This document shows, in pieces, positions 8,100 through 15,442 of a DNA stretch of 46,633 nucleotides (position 1 is the stretch's first letter; each line of letters opens with the position of its first letter). The notes below the pieces were generated by a model that searched no databases, was not told where the DNA came from, and saw nothing but the letters and a program-made list of their open reading frames with translations. The stretch covers positions 1 to 46,633 of the forward strand of contig JAPLDO010000216.1 in the NCBI GenBank assembly GCA_026391715.1, in the 5' to 3' direction. The stretch comes from Bacteroidota bacterium. Its GTDB lineage: Bacteria; Bacteroidota; Bacteroidia; Bacteroidales; FEN-979. Both the position numbers and the translations under genes were made by a program.

Positions 8100-9384
8100 A
8101 GCTTTCGGCTTTGATAATTTTAACATTGTGAAACGATCCGGGAATGAGATTATGTCCGTTACGCTGGATCAGCGCTTCATTATCAACTTCTGGAGAATCA
8201 AATTCAGTTCTCCCGACAAAGTATTCCCCTTCGGCGCGATCAATGATAACTTTCATCGTTTTACCTTGTTTTTGCTGATTAAGCGACAATGAAATTGATT
8301 CCTGAAGCGACATGATCTCATCCACCCTTTCCTTTTTATTTTTAGGAGAAACAGTGTCTTTCAGCTTATAGGCATGAGTTCCTTCCTCATGGGAATATGG
8401 AAACACTCCAAGTCTTTCGAATCGGTAAGTTTCAATAAAACCGAGTAGTTCCTTAAATTCCTGAGCGGTTTCACCCGGATAACCCGTGATTAGGGTAGTG
8501 CGGATGGCTATCTCCGGTATGGTTTGCCTGATCTGGTCAATAAGTTTGAGAGTTGAGCTTCCATTCATTCCCCTTCGCATTGATTTTAAAATGCGGGCGC
8601 TTATATGCTGAATGGGAATATCAATATAGTTACAAATATTGTTGTGCGTTTTAATTACGTCAAGCAGTCCATCGGGAAAAGCGTGCGGATAGGTATAATG
8701 CAATCTAATCCATTCAAGACCTTTAATATTTGCCAGGGAATCGAGCAATTCGGGAAGGAGTCGTTTTTTATAAAGATCGATGCCATAATAGGTTGTATCC
8801 TGCGAAATCAGGTTAATTTCCTTAACGCCTCCTTCAACCAGCCGGGCTGCTTCACGCACAATATCCTCAACCGGGCGACTGACATGTTTTCCCCTGATTG
8901 CCGGTATAGTGCAAAAAGAACATTTTCTGTCGCATCCTTCCGCAATTTTCAGGTAAGCATAATGTAACGGCGTTGTAATCCGGCGCTCTCCTACCAGGTT
9001 TGTTTTATACTGTCCTCCAAGATGACCAATAATTTTTTTCAACTCATTAACTCCGAAAAAGGCGTCAACTTCTGGAATTTCCCTGGCAAGTTCGTTTCGG
9101 TAGCGCTCGGATAAGCAACCCATGACAAAAACGTGATTAATAACCTTTTGCTGTTTGGCATTCACGAACTGGAGGATTGTATCAACAGATTCCTGTTTTG
9201 CGTCGTTGATAAAACCGCAGGTGTTGATGATGGCAGTATCAATTTGTGAAAAGTCTTTGGGATCGTAAACAAATTCAAAATTATTGGCTTCGAGCTGTTT
9301 CAGAAGCAGCTCGGAGTCAATCAGGTTTTTTGCGCATCCCAGCGAAACCAAACCTATCCGGTGTTTGCCGGGTTTTGTTTTCAA
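8074..9384 (-). CDS. rimO: Ribosomal protein S12 methylthiotransferase RimO
   Basis: Radical-SAM methylthiotransferase that modifies the beta-carbon of a conserved Asp in ribosomal protein S12. At 436 residues it has the family's usual length. The N-terminal UPF0004 domain supplies Cys17, Cys56 and Cys90 for the auxiliary 4Fe-4S cluster; the radical-SAM triad is CDRKCSFC at 151-158; a C-terminal TRAM domain covers about 368-436. IPAIRGKHVSRP and YPHAFPDGLLDVI favour RimO over MiaB. It starts 12 bases after ftsY, in the conserved Bacteroidota order rpmG, DUF4295, ftsY, rimO. Confidence 0.96.
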   Translation of the reverse strand: MKTKPGKHRIGLVSLGCAKNLIDSELLLKQLEANNFEFVYDPKDFSQIDTAIINTCGFINDAKQESVDTILQFVNAKQQKVINHVFVMGCLSERYRNELAREIPEVDAFFGVNELKKIIGHLGGQYKTNLVGERRITTPLHYAYLKIAEGCDRKCSFCTIPAIRGKHVSRPVEDIVREAARLVEGGVKEINLISQDTTYYGIDLYKKRLLPELLDSLANIKGLEWIRLHYTYPHAFPDGLLDVIKTHNNICNYIDIPIQHISARILKSMRRGMNGSSTLKLIDQIRQTIPEIAIRTTLITGYPGETAQEFKELLGFIETYRFERLGVFPYSHEEGTHAYKLKDTVSPKNKKERVDEIMSLQESISLSLNQQKQGKTMKVIIDRAEGEYFVGRTEFDSPEVDNEALIQRNGHNLIPGSFHNVKIIKAESFDLYAELI

Positions 9385-9396
9385 TACAGGTTAATT

Positions 9397-10347
9397 TTAG
9401 TTAAACAAGCTGTCAACAAACTCTGCCCGGTTAAAAACCTGAAGGTCTTCGACGCCTTCGCCGACTCCGATATATTTCACAGGGATTTTAAATTGATCGG
9501 ATATCCCGATAACGACCCCGCCTTTTGCAGTGCCGTCAAGTTTTGTAAGAGCCAGCGCATTCACTTCGGTAGCGGCGGTAAACTGCCTGGCTTGTTCAAA
9601 AGCATTCTGCCCGGTTGAAGCGTCGAGAATTAACAATACCTCATGAGGAGCGTCCGCCATTACTTTCTGAATAACCTTTCTGATTTTCGAAAGTTCATTC
9701 ATCAGGTTTATTTTATTATGCAAGCGTCCTGCCGTATCAATTATTACAACATCGGCGCCTTTTGCAATCGCTGATTTAACTGTATCATAAGCGACAGAAG
9801 CAGGATCGGCGCCCATTCCCTGGGTGACAATAGGAACCCCTACCCTATTTGCCCATATAGTCAACTGATCGACTGCGGCTGCCCTGAAAGTGTCGGAAGC
9901 GCCAATGATGACCGATTTGCCTGCCTTTTTAAACTGGTTGGCGAGTTTACCTATGGTGGTAGTTTTCCCAACGCCGTTTACTCCCACAACCAGAATTACA
10001 TAAGGTTTTTTATCGGCGGGGACTGAAAATTCGGTAAAATCCTGAATGTTATTTTCCTGAAGTAAGGCTGCGATTTCCTCTTTCAATAAACTATTCAGTT
10101 CGCCGGTTCCCAAATATTTATCCTTCGAGGCTCTTTTTTGAATCCGCTCAATAATTTTGAGTGTGGTTTCAACGCCAACATCAGAGGTTACCAGGATTTC
10201 TTCAAGATTATCAAGAACTTCATCGTCAATTGTTGACTTGCCAATGATAGCTTTTGAAATACGGGTAAAAATATTCGATTTGGTTTTCTGCAATCCCTCG
10301 TCGAGGCGTTCCTTTTTTTCGCGGGAAAAGATACTGAAAAATCCCAT
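9397..10347 (-). CDS. ftsY: Signal recognition particle receptor FtsY
   Basis: SRP receptor GTPase that docks ribosome-SRP complexes at the inner membrane. At 316 residues it has only a short basic N-terminal region (no long acidic A domain), as in other Bacteroidota. The helical N domain spans about 20-100. The NG-domain motifs are visible: GVNGVGKTT (P-loop, about 122-130), DTFRAAAVDQL (152-162), DTAGRLHN (about 204-211), TKLDGTAKGG (about 269-278) and the closing GVGEGVEDLQVF. It lies downstream of a terminator at 10365-10397 and 12 bases before rimO. Confidence 0.97.
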   Translation of the reverse strand: MGFFSIFSREKKERLDEGLQKTKSNIFTRISKAIIGKSTIDDEVLDNLEEILVTSDVGVETTLKIIERIQKRASKDKYLGTGELNSLLKEEIAALLQENNIQDFTEFSVPADKKPYVILVVGVNGVGKTTTIGKLANQFKKAGKSVIIGASDTFRAAAVDQLTIWANRVGVPIVTQGMGADPASVAYDTVKSAIAKGADVVIIDTAGRLHNKINLMNELSKIRKVIQKVMADAPHEVLLILDASTGQNAFEQARQFTAATEVNALALTKLDGTAKGGVVIGISDQFKIPVKYIGVGEGVEDLQVFNRAEFVDSLFN

Positions 10348-10364
10348 AAGGCTCAGGGTTATAT

Positions 10365-10397
10365 AAAAAAAGCCTTTTTCCGTAGAAAAAAGCTTTT
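10365..10397 (-). terminator. Hairpin with T-tracts between DUF4295 and ftsY
   Basis: A 9-bp arm pair (10372-10380 and 10385-10393, one mismatch) encloses a 4-base loop and is flanked by an A-run on one side and a T-run on the other. On the minus strand it is a classic intrinsic terminator 20 bases after the DUF4295 stop codon. The ATG of ftsY follows at 10347, so termination here may attenuate expression of ftsY-rimO relative to rpmG. Confidence 0.65.
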
Positions 10398-10416
10398 CAA
10401 TCAGATAAGTTTATTG

Positions 10417-10578
10417 TTAGTTTTCCTTGTTTGCCAGAAAATCTTTCAACGCTTCATTGGCAACAATTGTTTCTTTAAAAACGTAGGCGCCCGACTTGGT
10501 TGATTTAACCATGCGGATCACCTTTGTAAAATCCTTTCCGGAGGTAGCTTTAAATGAAGCAACTACTTTCTTTGCCAT
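10417..10578 (-). CDS. DUF4295 small protein
   Basis: A 53-residue basic protein reading MAKKVVASFKATSGKDF at its start and FKETIVANEALKDFLANKEN at its end. It matches the Bacteroidota-restricted DUF4295 family, always found beside ribosomal protein genes; its function is unknown, but size, charge and linkage suggest a ribosome-associated protein. It follows rpmG by 8 bases and is followed by a hairpin terminator. I derived it directly from the sequence; start ATG at 10578, stop TAA at 10417-10419. Confidence 0.9.
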   Translation of the reverse strand: MAKKVVASFKATSGKDFTKVIRMVKSTKSGAYVFKETIVANEALKDFLANKEN

Positions 10579-10586
10579 ATCTTAAA

Positions 10587-10775
10587 TTATTTAATTTCTT
10601 TGTGAACTGTTTTCTTCTTTAAATAGGGATTGTACTTTTTCAGTTCGATCCGCTCAGGCGTATTCTTCTTGTTTTTTGTGGTGATATACCTCGAAATACC
10701 CGGAATACCACTTGTTTTTTGTTCTGTACATTCAAGAATTACCTGTATCCGTTGGTCTTTGCTCTTCTTTGCCAT
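10587..10775 (-). CDS. rpmG: 50S ribosomal protein L33
   Basis: Sixty-two-residue L33, a large-subunit protein near the E site. The core [40 protein letters not shown] block is diagnostic, with one Cys only; the four-Cys zinc ribbon of the other L33 paralogue is absent. A good promoter lies upstream (10804-10833). In many Bacteroidota rpmB (L28) precedes rpmG; here there is no rpmB, so rpmG is the first gene of the transcript. Confidence 0.96.
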   Translation of the reverse strand: MAKKSKDQRIQVILECTEQKTSGIPGISRYITTKNKKNTPERIELKKYNPYLKKKTVHKEIK

Positions 10776-10803
10776 CTCTTGACTTCTTTATTTTTCGGGA
10801 CTG

Positions 10804-10833
10804 CAAAATTATAATATTTCGCTGAATAAACAA
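10804..10833 (-). promoter_or_regulatory. Bacteroidota-type promoter of rpmG
   Basis: On the minus strand TTG (+ strand 10831-10833), a 19-base spacer and TAATTTTG (10804-10811) match TTG-N19-TAnnTTTG exactly. The ATG of rpmG is 28 bases downstream of the -7 box. Confidence 0.7.
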
Positions 10834-10893
10834 AAATAATTTCATACTTTTATTTTCGCGATTTACATAATCTAACCTGCTTAAAATCAATAA

Positions 10894-11799
10894 GTGAGTA
10901 AATGGAATTCTTACATAATGGGTTTTAAAGCCTATCTTCAACTGGAGAGATCGCTGTCAACGAACTCCATTGAAGCCTATATCCATGACGTTGAAAAGCT
11001 GACACAATATTTTGAATTGATTGGCGTCAGCGACGGACCTGAAGCCATTTCACTTCATCAACTCCAGGATTTTATCAAATGGATTGCCGAACTTGGGATA
11101 ACTGCCCGCACTCAGGCAAGGTTGATTTCGGGGCTCCGCGCGTTTTACAAGTATCTGCTTATTGAAAATATTGTCACAAGGGATCCAACGGAATTGCTTG
11201 ACTTGCCAAAGATCGGAATGAAACTGCCGGTGACGCTTGATCTTGAAGAAATTGATAAAATACTGAGCGCGATTGACCTGTCCAAACCGGAAGGCAAACG
11301 CAATAAAGCAATGCTCGAAACTCTTTATAGCTGCGGTCTCAGGGTTTCAGAGCTTACCGGCTTAAAAATATCCAATCTCTATTTTAATGATGGTTTTATC
11401 AAAGTGGTTGGTAAAGGCGACAAGGAACGACTTGTACCTGTAGGAAGGATTTCACAAGCTGAAATCATAAATTATCTGTCAGAAGTCAGGCATCATATAC
11501 ATTTGAAAAAGGGAATGGATGACGTTTTATTCCTCAACCGCAGAGGCGCCATGCTTTCGCGGGTCATGATCTTTATCATTATAAAAAACCTTGCCACCCT
11601 TGCAGGCATTAAGAAAAATATTAGTCCGCATACTTTCCGGCACTCGTTTGCCACTCATCTGGTTGAAGGCGGAGCAGATCTTCGCGCCGTTCAGGAGATG
11701 CTCGGTCACGAATCAATAACCACTACTGAAATTTATACGCATCTTGACAAGGATTATCTGAGGAGTACCATTATTGAGTATCATCCAAGAGAGAAATAG
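10894..11799 (+). CDS. xerD: Tyrosine recombinase XerD
   Basis: Chromosome-dimer-resolving site-specific recombinase, 301 residues, usual XerC/D length. A SAM-like N-terminal core-binding domain (about 3-88) precedes the catalytic domain, with all active-site residues present: Arg150 (SCGLRVSEL), Lys174 (GKGDKER), His246/Arg249 (PHTFRH), His272 (LGHES) and nucleophile Tyr281 (EIYTHL). A GTG start at 10894 is chosen because it retains the conserved N-terminal aromatic residues (MSKWNSY); an ATG at 10918 would truncate the first helix. There is no phage or integron context, so a housekeeping role is favoured. XerC versus XerD rests on general similarity. Confidence 0.9.
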   Translation: MSKWNSYIMGFKAYLQLERSLSTNSIEAYIHDVEKLTQYFELIGVSDGPEAISLHQLQDFIKWIAELGITARTQARLISGLRAFYKYLLIENIVTRDPTELLDLPKIGMKLPVTLDLEEIDKILSAIDLSKPEGKRNKAMLETLYSCGLRVSELTGLKISNLYFNDGFIKVVGKGDKERLVPVGRISQAEIINYLSEVRHHIHLKKGMDDVLFLNRRGAMLSRVMIFIIIKNLATLAGIKKNISPHTFRHSFATHLVEGGADLRAVQEMLGHESITTTEIYTHLDKDYLRSTIIEYHPREK

Positions 11800-11871
11800 A
11801 AAATAAGGTTGATTGAGCAAGCGGGTATGTGGACGGACGAATTGTTTTATTATTTTAACCGGACTTGGTTT

Positions 11872-13716
11872 ATGAATATGATGATGACTATTCTATACAG
11901 GTTTTTATTATTTCCCGGATTAATAATTGCGGTTACTTCCTGTGATTACAAGCCGAAGGATGAATTTTTCAGAGATTTGAACCCAAACCTTACACCTCCG
12001 GTTATCAATCTGAATCTTAATACTCTTTCGGATACGGTTAATCTACCCGCAGGCAAATCATTTTCCGTTGGCATAAATACAGGAATTGTGCGTAATCAGT
12101 GGATGGTTGTATATATGAATGACGTTGAACAAAAGACTATTGGCAGTTCCGATGGGAAGTTCAATATCTATCTCGGCAGCGGTATAACCACACCTGGAAT
12201 ATACAAACTGAAGATCATGGTTTACCTTGCCACAGGAACCGGAAGTATTGCAGACATTCTTGATGCAGAACACTTCCTATATGAAAAAACCTGGTGGCTG
12301 CTGGTTACCGAGAATCCCGAACTGGGAGCTGTAATCACAGGCGCGGAGCCTGAAAATGGACATCTGAAAGTTTCCTGGACGCCATACAAAGGGTTAGGAT
12401 TTAGCCGGTATATCTTACTTCGGTCGCTGAATGGGGATTATCAGTTCGATACTATTGCAGTTGTGAAGGATGTTTTTCAAACCGGAACTTATGATACTAC
12501 TTATGTCGGGGAAAAATCAACCTTTGTTCTGAAGGTCTATTCCGGCGATAATCCCGATGTGTATTACGATCTTTTAACCACAAATGCCTATAATTACTAC
12601 TATGGATTCCCGGAGCTTACGCTCGAACCGGTAAATGAAAAAGATTTAAAGTTATCATGGGGATTGAGCGTTTTTCTGAAACATATTACGGGATATAAGA
12701 TCATGATCAGGCAGGTGAACAGCTCAGCAGCCCCAACGTATGTAGACATCAGCAACACTCAGGTAACAAGCTATATTTATCCCGACCCGAAATTCACCTT
12801 TAAATATGAGTTTACTGTCGCCTTTTCGCCTTACAAACCAGTTACGATGGAGAACCTGTACGATTATTCAAACACCATTTCAGGTTATTCCGGAACTCCC
12901 TCTTTTTCCTGTAACGGACTAATTAGCCCGGTTGGACCAAATATGTGGTTTATGAAAGCCGGCAGGATTTATAAGTACGATGCGACGACTAATACAGTGA
13001 TGGATAGTCTTGTAGCTCCCGAACAAAAGTTTTATACCTCCTTATCAGTTTCGCCCAACAATAAATATCTTACGGCAATTTCTTCAACCGGTTTTCTTTT
13101 TTATAACATCGAGACCCATGTATCTGAATTGGTCAGTTTCAGCGGGATTTCCCCTTCTTCAGCCAATTTCAGCACAACCAACATTGCCGACAATGGCGTC
13201 GGCGTTGTTTCCGATTATTACAACCTGTTTTTATACGATTTTGTTCATCATCAACTCCTGAATACTGCTACTCCTTCCGGTGAATTCTGGATGAATTCTA
13301 TTTCTCCTGATGGTCAATATATTTTTTTTCGCAATAATTACAAGTACTATTGTTATCATTTTACCGGCGGAACTTATGAAAAAGTGTGGGATGACCCGAA
13401 TTACCTGAACAAGCAGTTTTATTTTCATGCTGCGGATCCTGGAAAAGTGATACTCTATTCGGGCAACACCTTATCCATTGTAGAAATCGCCACATGGATT
13501 TCCCAGTATAATCTTACGCTTGATGCGAACAACCTGTTCAATATTGATTTTGGCGCCGGAAGGATTCTTGGATATACAAATGATTATATCAGGATTTACA
13601 ACCTCGGAAATGGCAACGTGGAGGCAACCCTTCCCACTGATAACCCCCTGCATGGTATTCTGCTGAAAGATCAGTATATTTACAGTATTGAGGGACATAA
13701 GCTTAAAGTATTTTAA
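11872..13716 (+). CDS. Large lipoprotein with FN3-like domains and a propeller-like C-terminus
   Basis: Unrecognised lipoprotein of about 614 residues. The reading frame is open from 11809, but the start at 11872 gives a proper signal, MNMMMTILYRFLLFPGL, with lipobox AVTSC (Cys24). Residues about 40-150 look like a beta-sandwich; about 155-335 hold two fibronectin-III-like segments (GHLKVSWTPYKGLGFSRYILLRS begins the first); about 340-614 is a series of four-stranded blades (KYLTAISSTGFLFYNIETH; GQYIFFRNNYKYYCYHF) like a WD40/TolB propeller. Its stop codon is one base from the ATG of an outer-membrane barrel, implying translational coupling. Probably a surface lipoprotein; ligand unknown. Confidence 0.75.
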   Translation: MNMMMTILYRFLLFPGLIIAVTSCDYKPKDEFFRDLNPNLTPPVINLNLNTLSDTVNLPAGKSFSVGINTGIVRNQWMVVYMNDVEQKTIGSSDGKFNIYLGSGITTPGIYKLKIMVYLATGTGSIADILDAEHFLYEKTWWLLVTENPELGAVITGAEPENGHLKVSWTPYKGLGFSRYILLRSLNGDYQFDTIAVVKDVFQTGTYDTTYVGEKSTFVLKVYSGDNPDVYYDLLTTNAYNYYYGFPELTLEPVNEKDLKLSWGLSVFLKHITGYKIMIRQVNSSAAPTYVDISNTQVTSYIYPDPKFTFKYEFTVAFSPYKPVTMENLYDYSNTISGYSGTPSFSCNGLISPVGPNMWFMKAGRIYKYDATTNTVMDSLVAPEQKFYTSLSVSPNNKYLTAISSTGFLFYNIETHVSELVSFSGISPSSANFSTTNIADNGVGVVSDYYNLFLYDFVHHQLLNTATPSGEFWMNSISPDGQYIFFRNNYKYYCYHFTGGTYEKVWDDPNYLNKQFYFHAADPGKVILYSGNTLSIVEIATWISQYNLTLDANNLFNIDFGAGRILGYTNDYIRIYNLGNGNVEATLPTDNPLHGILLKDQYIYSIEGHKLKVF

Positions 13717-13717
13717 T

Positions 13718-14395
13718 ATGGTGAAACATCTTTACTTCCAGTTACTCTGTTTGGTTCTTCCATTGATAATATTTGGACAGCAGGTTGAGATAAGCGTGGC
13801 AACCGAATATGCCGGGAACAACATGAGCGACCTGAAAAAAATGAATGAAGACGCCATCAGTCAGTCGCCTTTTGAGACAAAAGTAGTCAATGATTTTCCC
13901 GCCTGGTTTGTTTTCCGGGCAAGTGTGGCTATTGTATTATATGAGCATTTCAAGGTCGGCGTTGTTTACAACCATTCATCCACAGGAAGCAGGGTAAGTT
14001 CTGCCGATTATTCCGGTAAATATAAATTCGATATTCTGGCTCGTGGAAATTCGGTGGGTTTATTGCTTGGTTACAAGGTATTCCGCTATAAGAAACTCGA
14101 TGTTCAGTTTAATGCCATCATAGGAGCTATGTTATCTTCCTGTTCTTTCAATGAAGATTTACAGGTTTATGGCTTGCAGAATTCTGATGCTTTATCAATG
14201 AAGTCGGCAAGTTTGTGCATCAATCCCGAAGTGGGACTCAATTATTGGTTTGGCATACTCGGCGCCGGGGTTTTCGGCGGGTATCAATATGATTTTGGAG
14301 GAACGCTGAATGTTTCGGGACAAAAGACTACTCTCTCTACAAACTGGAGCGGGTTCAGAGTGGGAATTTCAGTTAGTTTGAAGTTTCCCGGATAG
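13718..14395 (+). CDS. Outer-membrane beta-barrel protein
   Basis: A 225-residue exported protein: signal peptide MVKHLYFQLLCLVLPLIIFGQQ, then alternating amphipathic strands with glycine/aromatic turns (VGVVYNHSSTGSR, NSVGLLLGYKVF, FRVGISVSLKFPG), typical of an 8- to 10-strand OmpA/OprF-like or PorT-like barrel. It ends with a terminal strand suited to BAM recognition. The start at 13718 follows the upstream stop by one base; the earlier in-frame ATG would overlap the lipoprotein gene. With the coupled lipoprotein it probably forms an outer-membrane pair of unknown function. Confidence 0.75.
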   Translation: MVKHLYFQLLCLVLPLIIFGQQVEISVATEYAGNNMSDLKKMNEDAISQSPFETKVVNDFPAWFVFRASVAIVLYEHFKVGVVYNHSSTGSRVSSADYSGKYKFDILARGNSVGLLLGYKVFRYKKLDVQFNAIIGAMLSSCSFNEDLQVYGLQNSDALSMKSASLCINPEVGLNYWFGILGAGVFGGYQYDFGGTLNVSGQKTTLSTNWSGFRVGISVSLKFPG

Positions 14396-15190
14396 TTATT
14401 TAAATGGAGAGTTTGGCTCTTTTGCTATATGGTTGTACACCATTTTATCCATGAATTTCGGAAAGAATTTGTTCAGCGTCACGGTCATTTTTCCCTGGGT
14501 TGTGAGAATCAGCCGGTCTTTGCGTTTTTCAATAGCTTCAATAACATATTTTGCAACCGTTTCCGCGCTCATTAGTTTACTTTCATCAAGCGGCGTTTCG
14601 CCTTGCGCGCTGCCATCGGCTGAAAGCGCCACATTTCTGATATTTGACGTTGTAAATCCGGGGCAGGCAATCAGCACGTGCAAATCTTTTTTTAAATTTT
14701 CAATCCTTACAACTTCGAGGAACCCCTGCATGGCAAATTTGGAAGCCGAATAGCCGCTCCTCCCCGGAAGACCCTTATATCCTGCAATTGATGAAATTCC
14801 AGCCAGCGAGCCTTTTGACTTTAGCAGGTAAGGCAGTGCAAACTTTGTGCAGTAAACCGTTCCCCAGAAATTTGTATCCATCAACTGCCGGATAACATTC
14901 AGATCAACTTCTTCAAAAATGGCGCGCATTGAAATACCGGCGTTGTTGATCAAAATGTCAATAGCGCCAAATTTTTCAACGGCTTGTCCGATTAAGTCTT
15001 TGCAATCCAGCTCTTTTGAAACGTCGGTTTTTACATTAAGAATTTCATAACCGAATTTGTAAATCTCATCGGCAATTAATCCGGAGCGCGACGCCAAAAC
15101 TAACTTAGCGCCTTTCGCAGCGCATTGAAATGCCAATGCTTTTCCGATCCCGGAGGAAGCCCCGGTAATAATGACTACTTTGTTTTTCAT
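14396..15190 (-). CDS. SDR-family NAD(P)-dependent oxidoreductase
   Basis: Classical short-chain dehydrogenase/reductase, 264 residues. Rossmann motif TGASSGIG (9-16), Arg35/Ser36 after the second strand (LASRSG, suggesting NADP), NNAG (82-85), catalytic Ser133/134 (GISSIAG) and YSASK with Tyr147 and Lys151. The C-terminal basic stretch (LNKFFPKFMDKMVYNHIAKE) resembles the membrane-proximal tails of DHRS7-like reductases. The substrate is unknown, with lipid or ketone reduction typical. Its stop codon directly abuts that of the convergent barrel gene at 14395. It has no operon partner. Confidence 0.9.
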   Translation of the reverse strand: MKNKVVIITGASSGIGKALAFQCAAKGAKLVLASRSGLIADEIYKFGYEILNVKTDVSKELDCKDLIGQAVEKFGAIDILINNAGISMRAIFEEVDLNVIRQLMDTNFWGTVYCTKFALPYLLKSKGSLAGISSIAGYKGLPGRSGYSASKFAMQGFLEVVRIENLKKDLHVLIACPGFTTSNIRNVALSADGSAQGETPLDESKLMSAETVAKYVIEAIEKRKDRLILTTQGKMTVTLNKFFPKFMDKMVYNHIAKEPNSPFK

Positions 15191-15390
15191 GTCAGATAAT
15201 TACTTTGAGTATTAGTTGGTTTAGATGGTAACGAAGGTTACTTCCTACCCTGGAAAAACCAGAATTAATAAAGCTTTGGCGCAAAATTCAAAATCAAAGG
15301 TCAAATTTAAAAACCAGGTTTTTCTGATGGAATGCTGCGGCAAAATTAACATGAAAAAGGCTTATCCAAGGTATGAGAAGGAAGAACTTT

Positions 15391-15420
15391 TTGCACTTGT
15401 AACTTAAATCTGTAACTTTG
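15391..15420 (+). promoter_or_regulatory. Bacteroidota-type promoter of korAB
   Basis: TTG at 15391-15393, a 19-base spacer and TAACTTTG at 15413-15420 fit TTG-N19-TAnnTTTG. The ATG of korA is 22 bases past the -7 box. The 250 bases before korA hold this promoter, a weak roughly 7-bp-period AT-rich stretch (15282-15315) and no convincing gene. Confidence 0.7.
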
Positions 15421-15442
15421 CAAAACTAAACCAAACAAAGCT

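Noticed and set aside
10894-11799. Mobile-element integrase
   Set aside because: All Xer features fit the housekeeping recombinase, and there are no attachment sites, phage or transfer genes around it.
15282-15315. A further 7-bp repeat array before korA
   Set aside because: The spacing of the TCAAA units is 6, 7 and 7 bases with much divergence; it may be a relic but is not convincing.
15225-15407. 60-residue open frame upstream of korA
   Set aside because: It runs through the korA promoter region, has no recognisable domain or promoter, and its composition looks like AT-rich spacer with a weak repeat.
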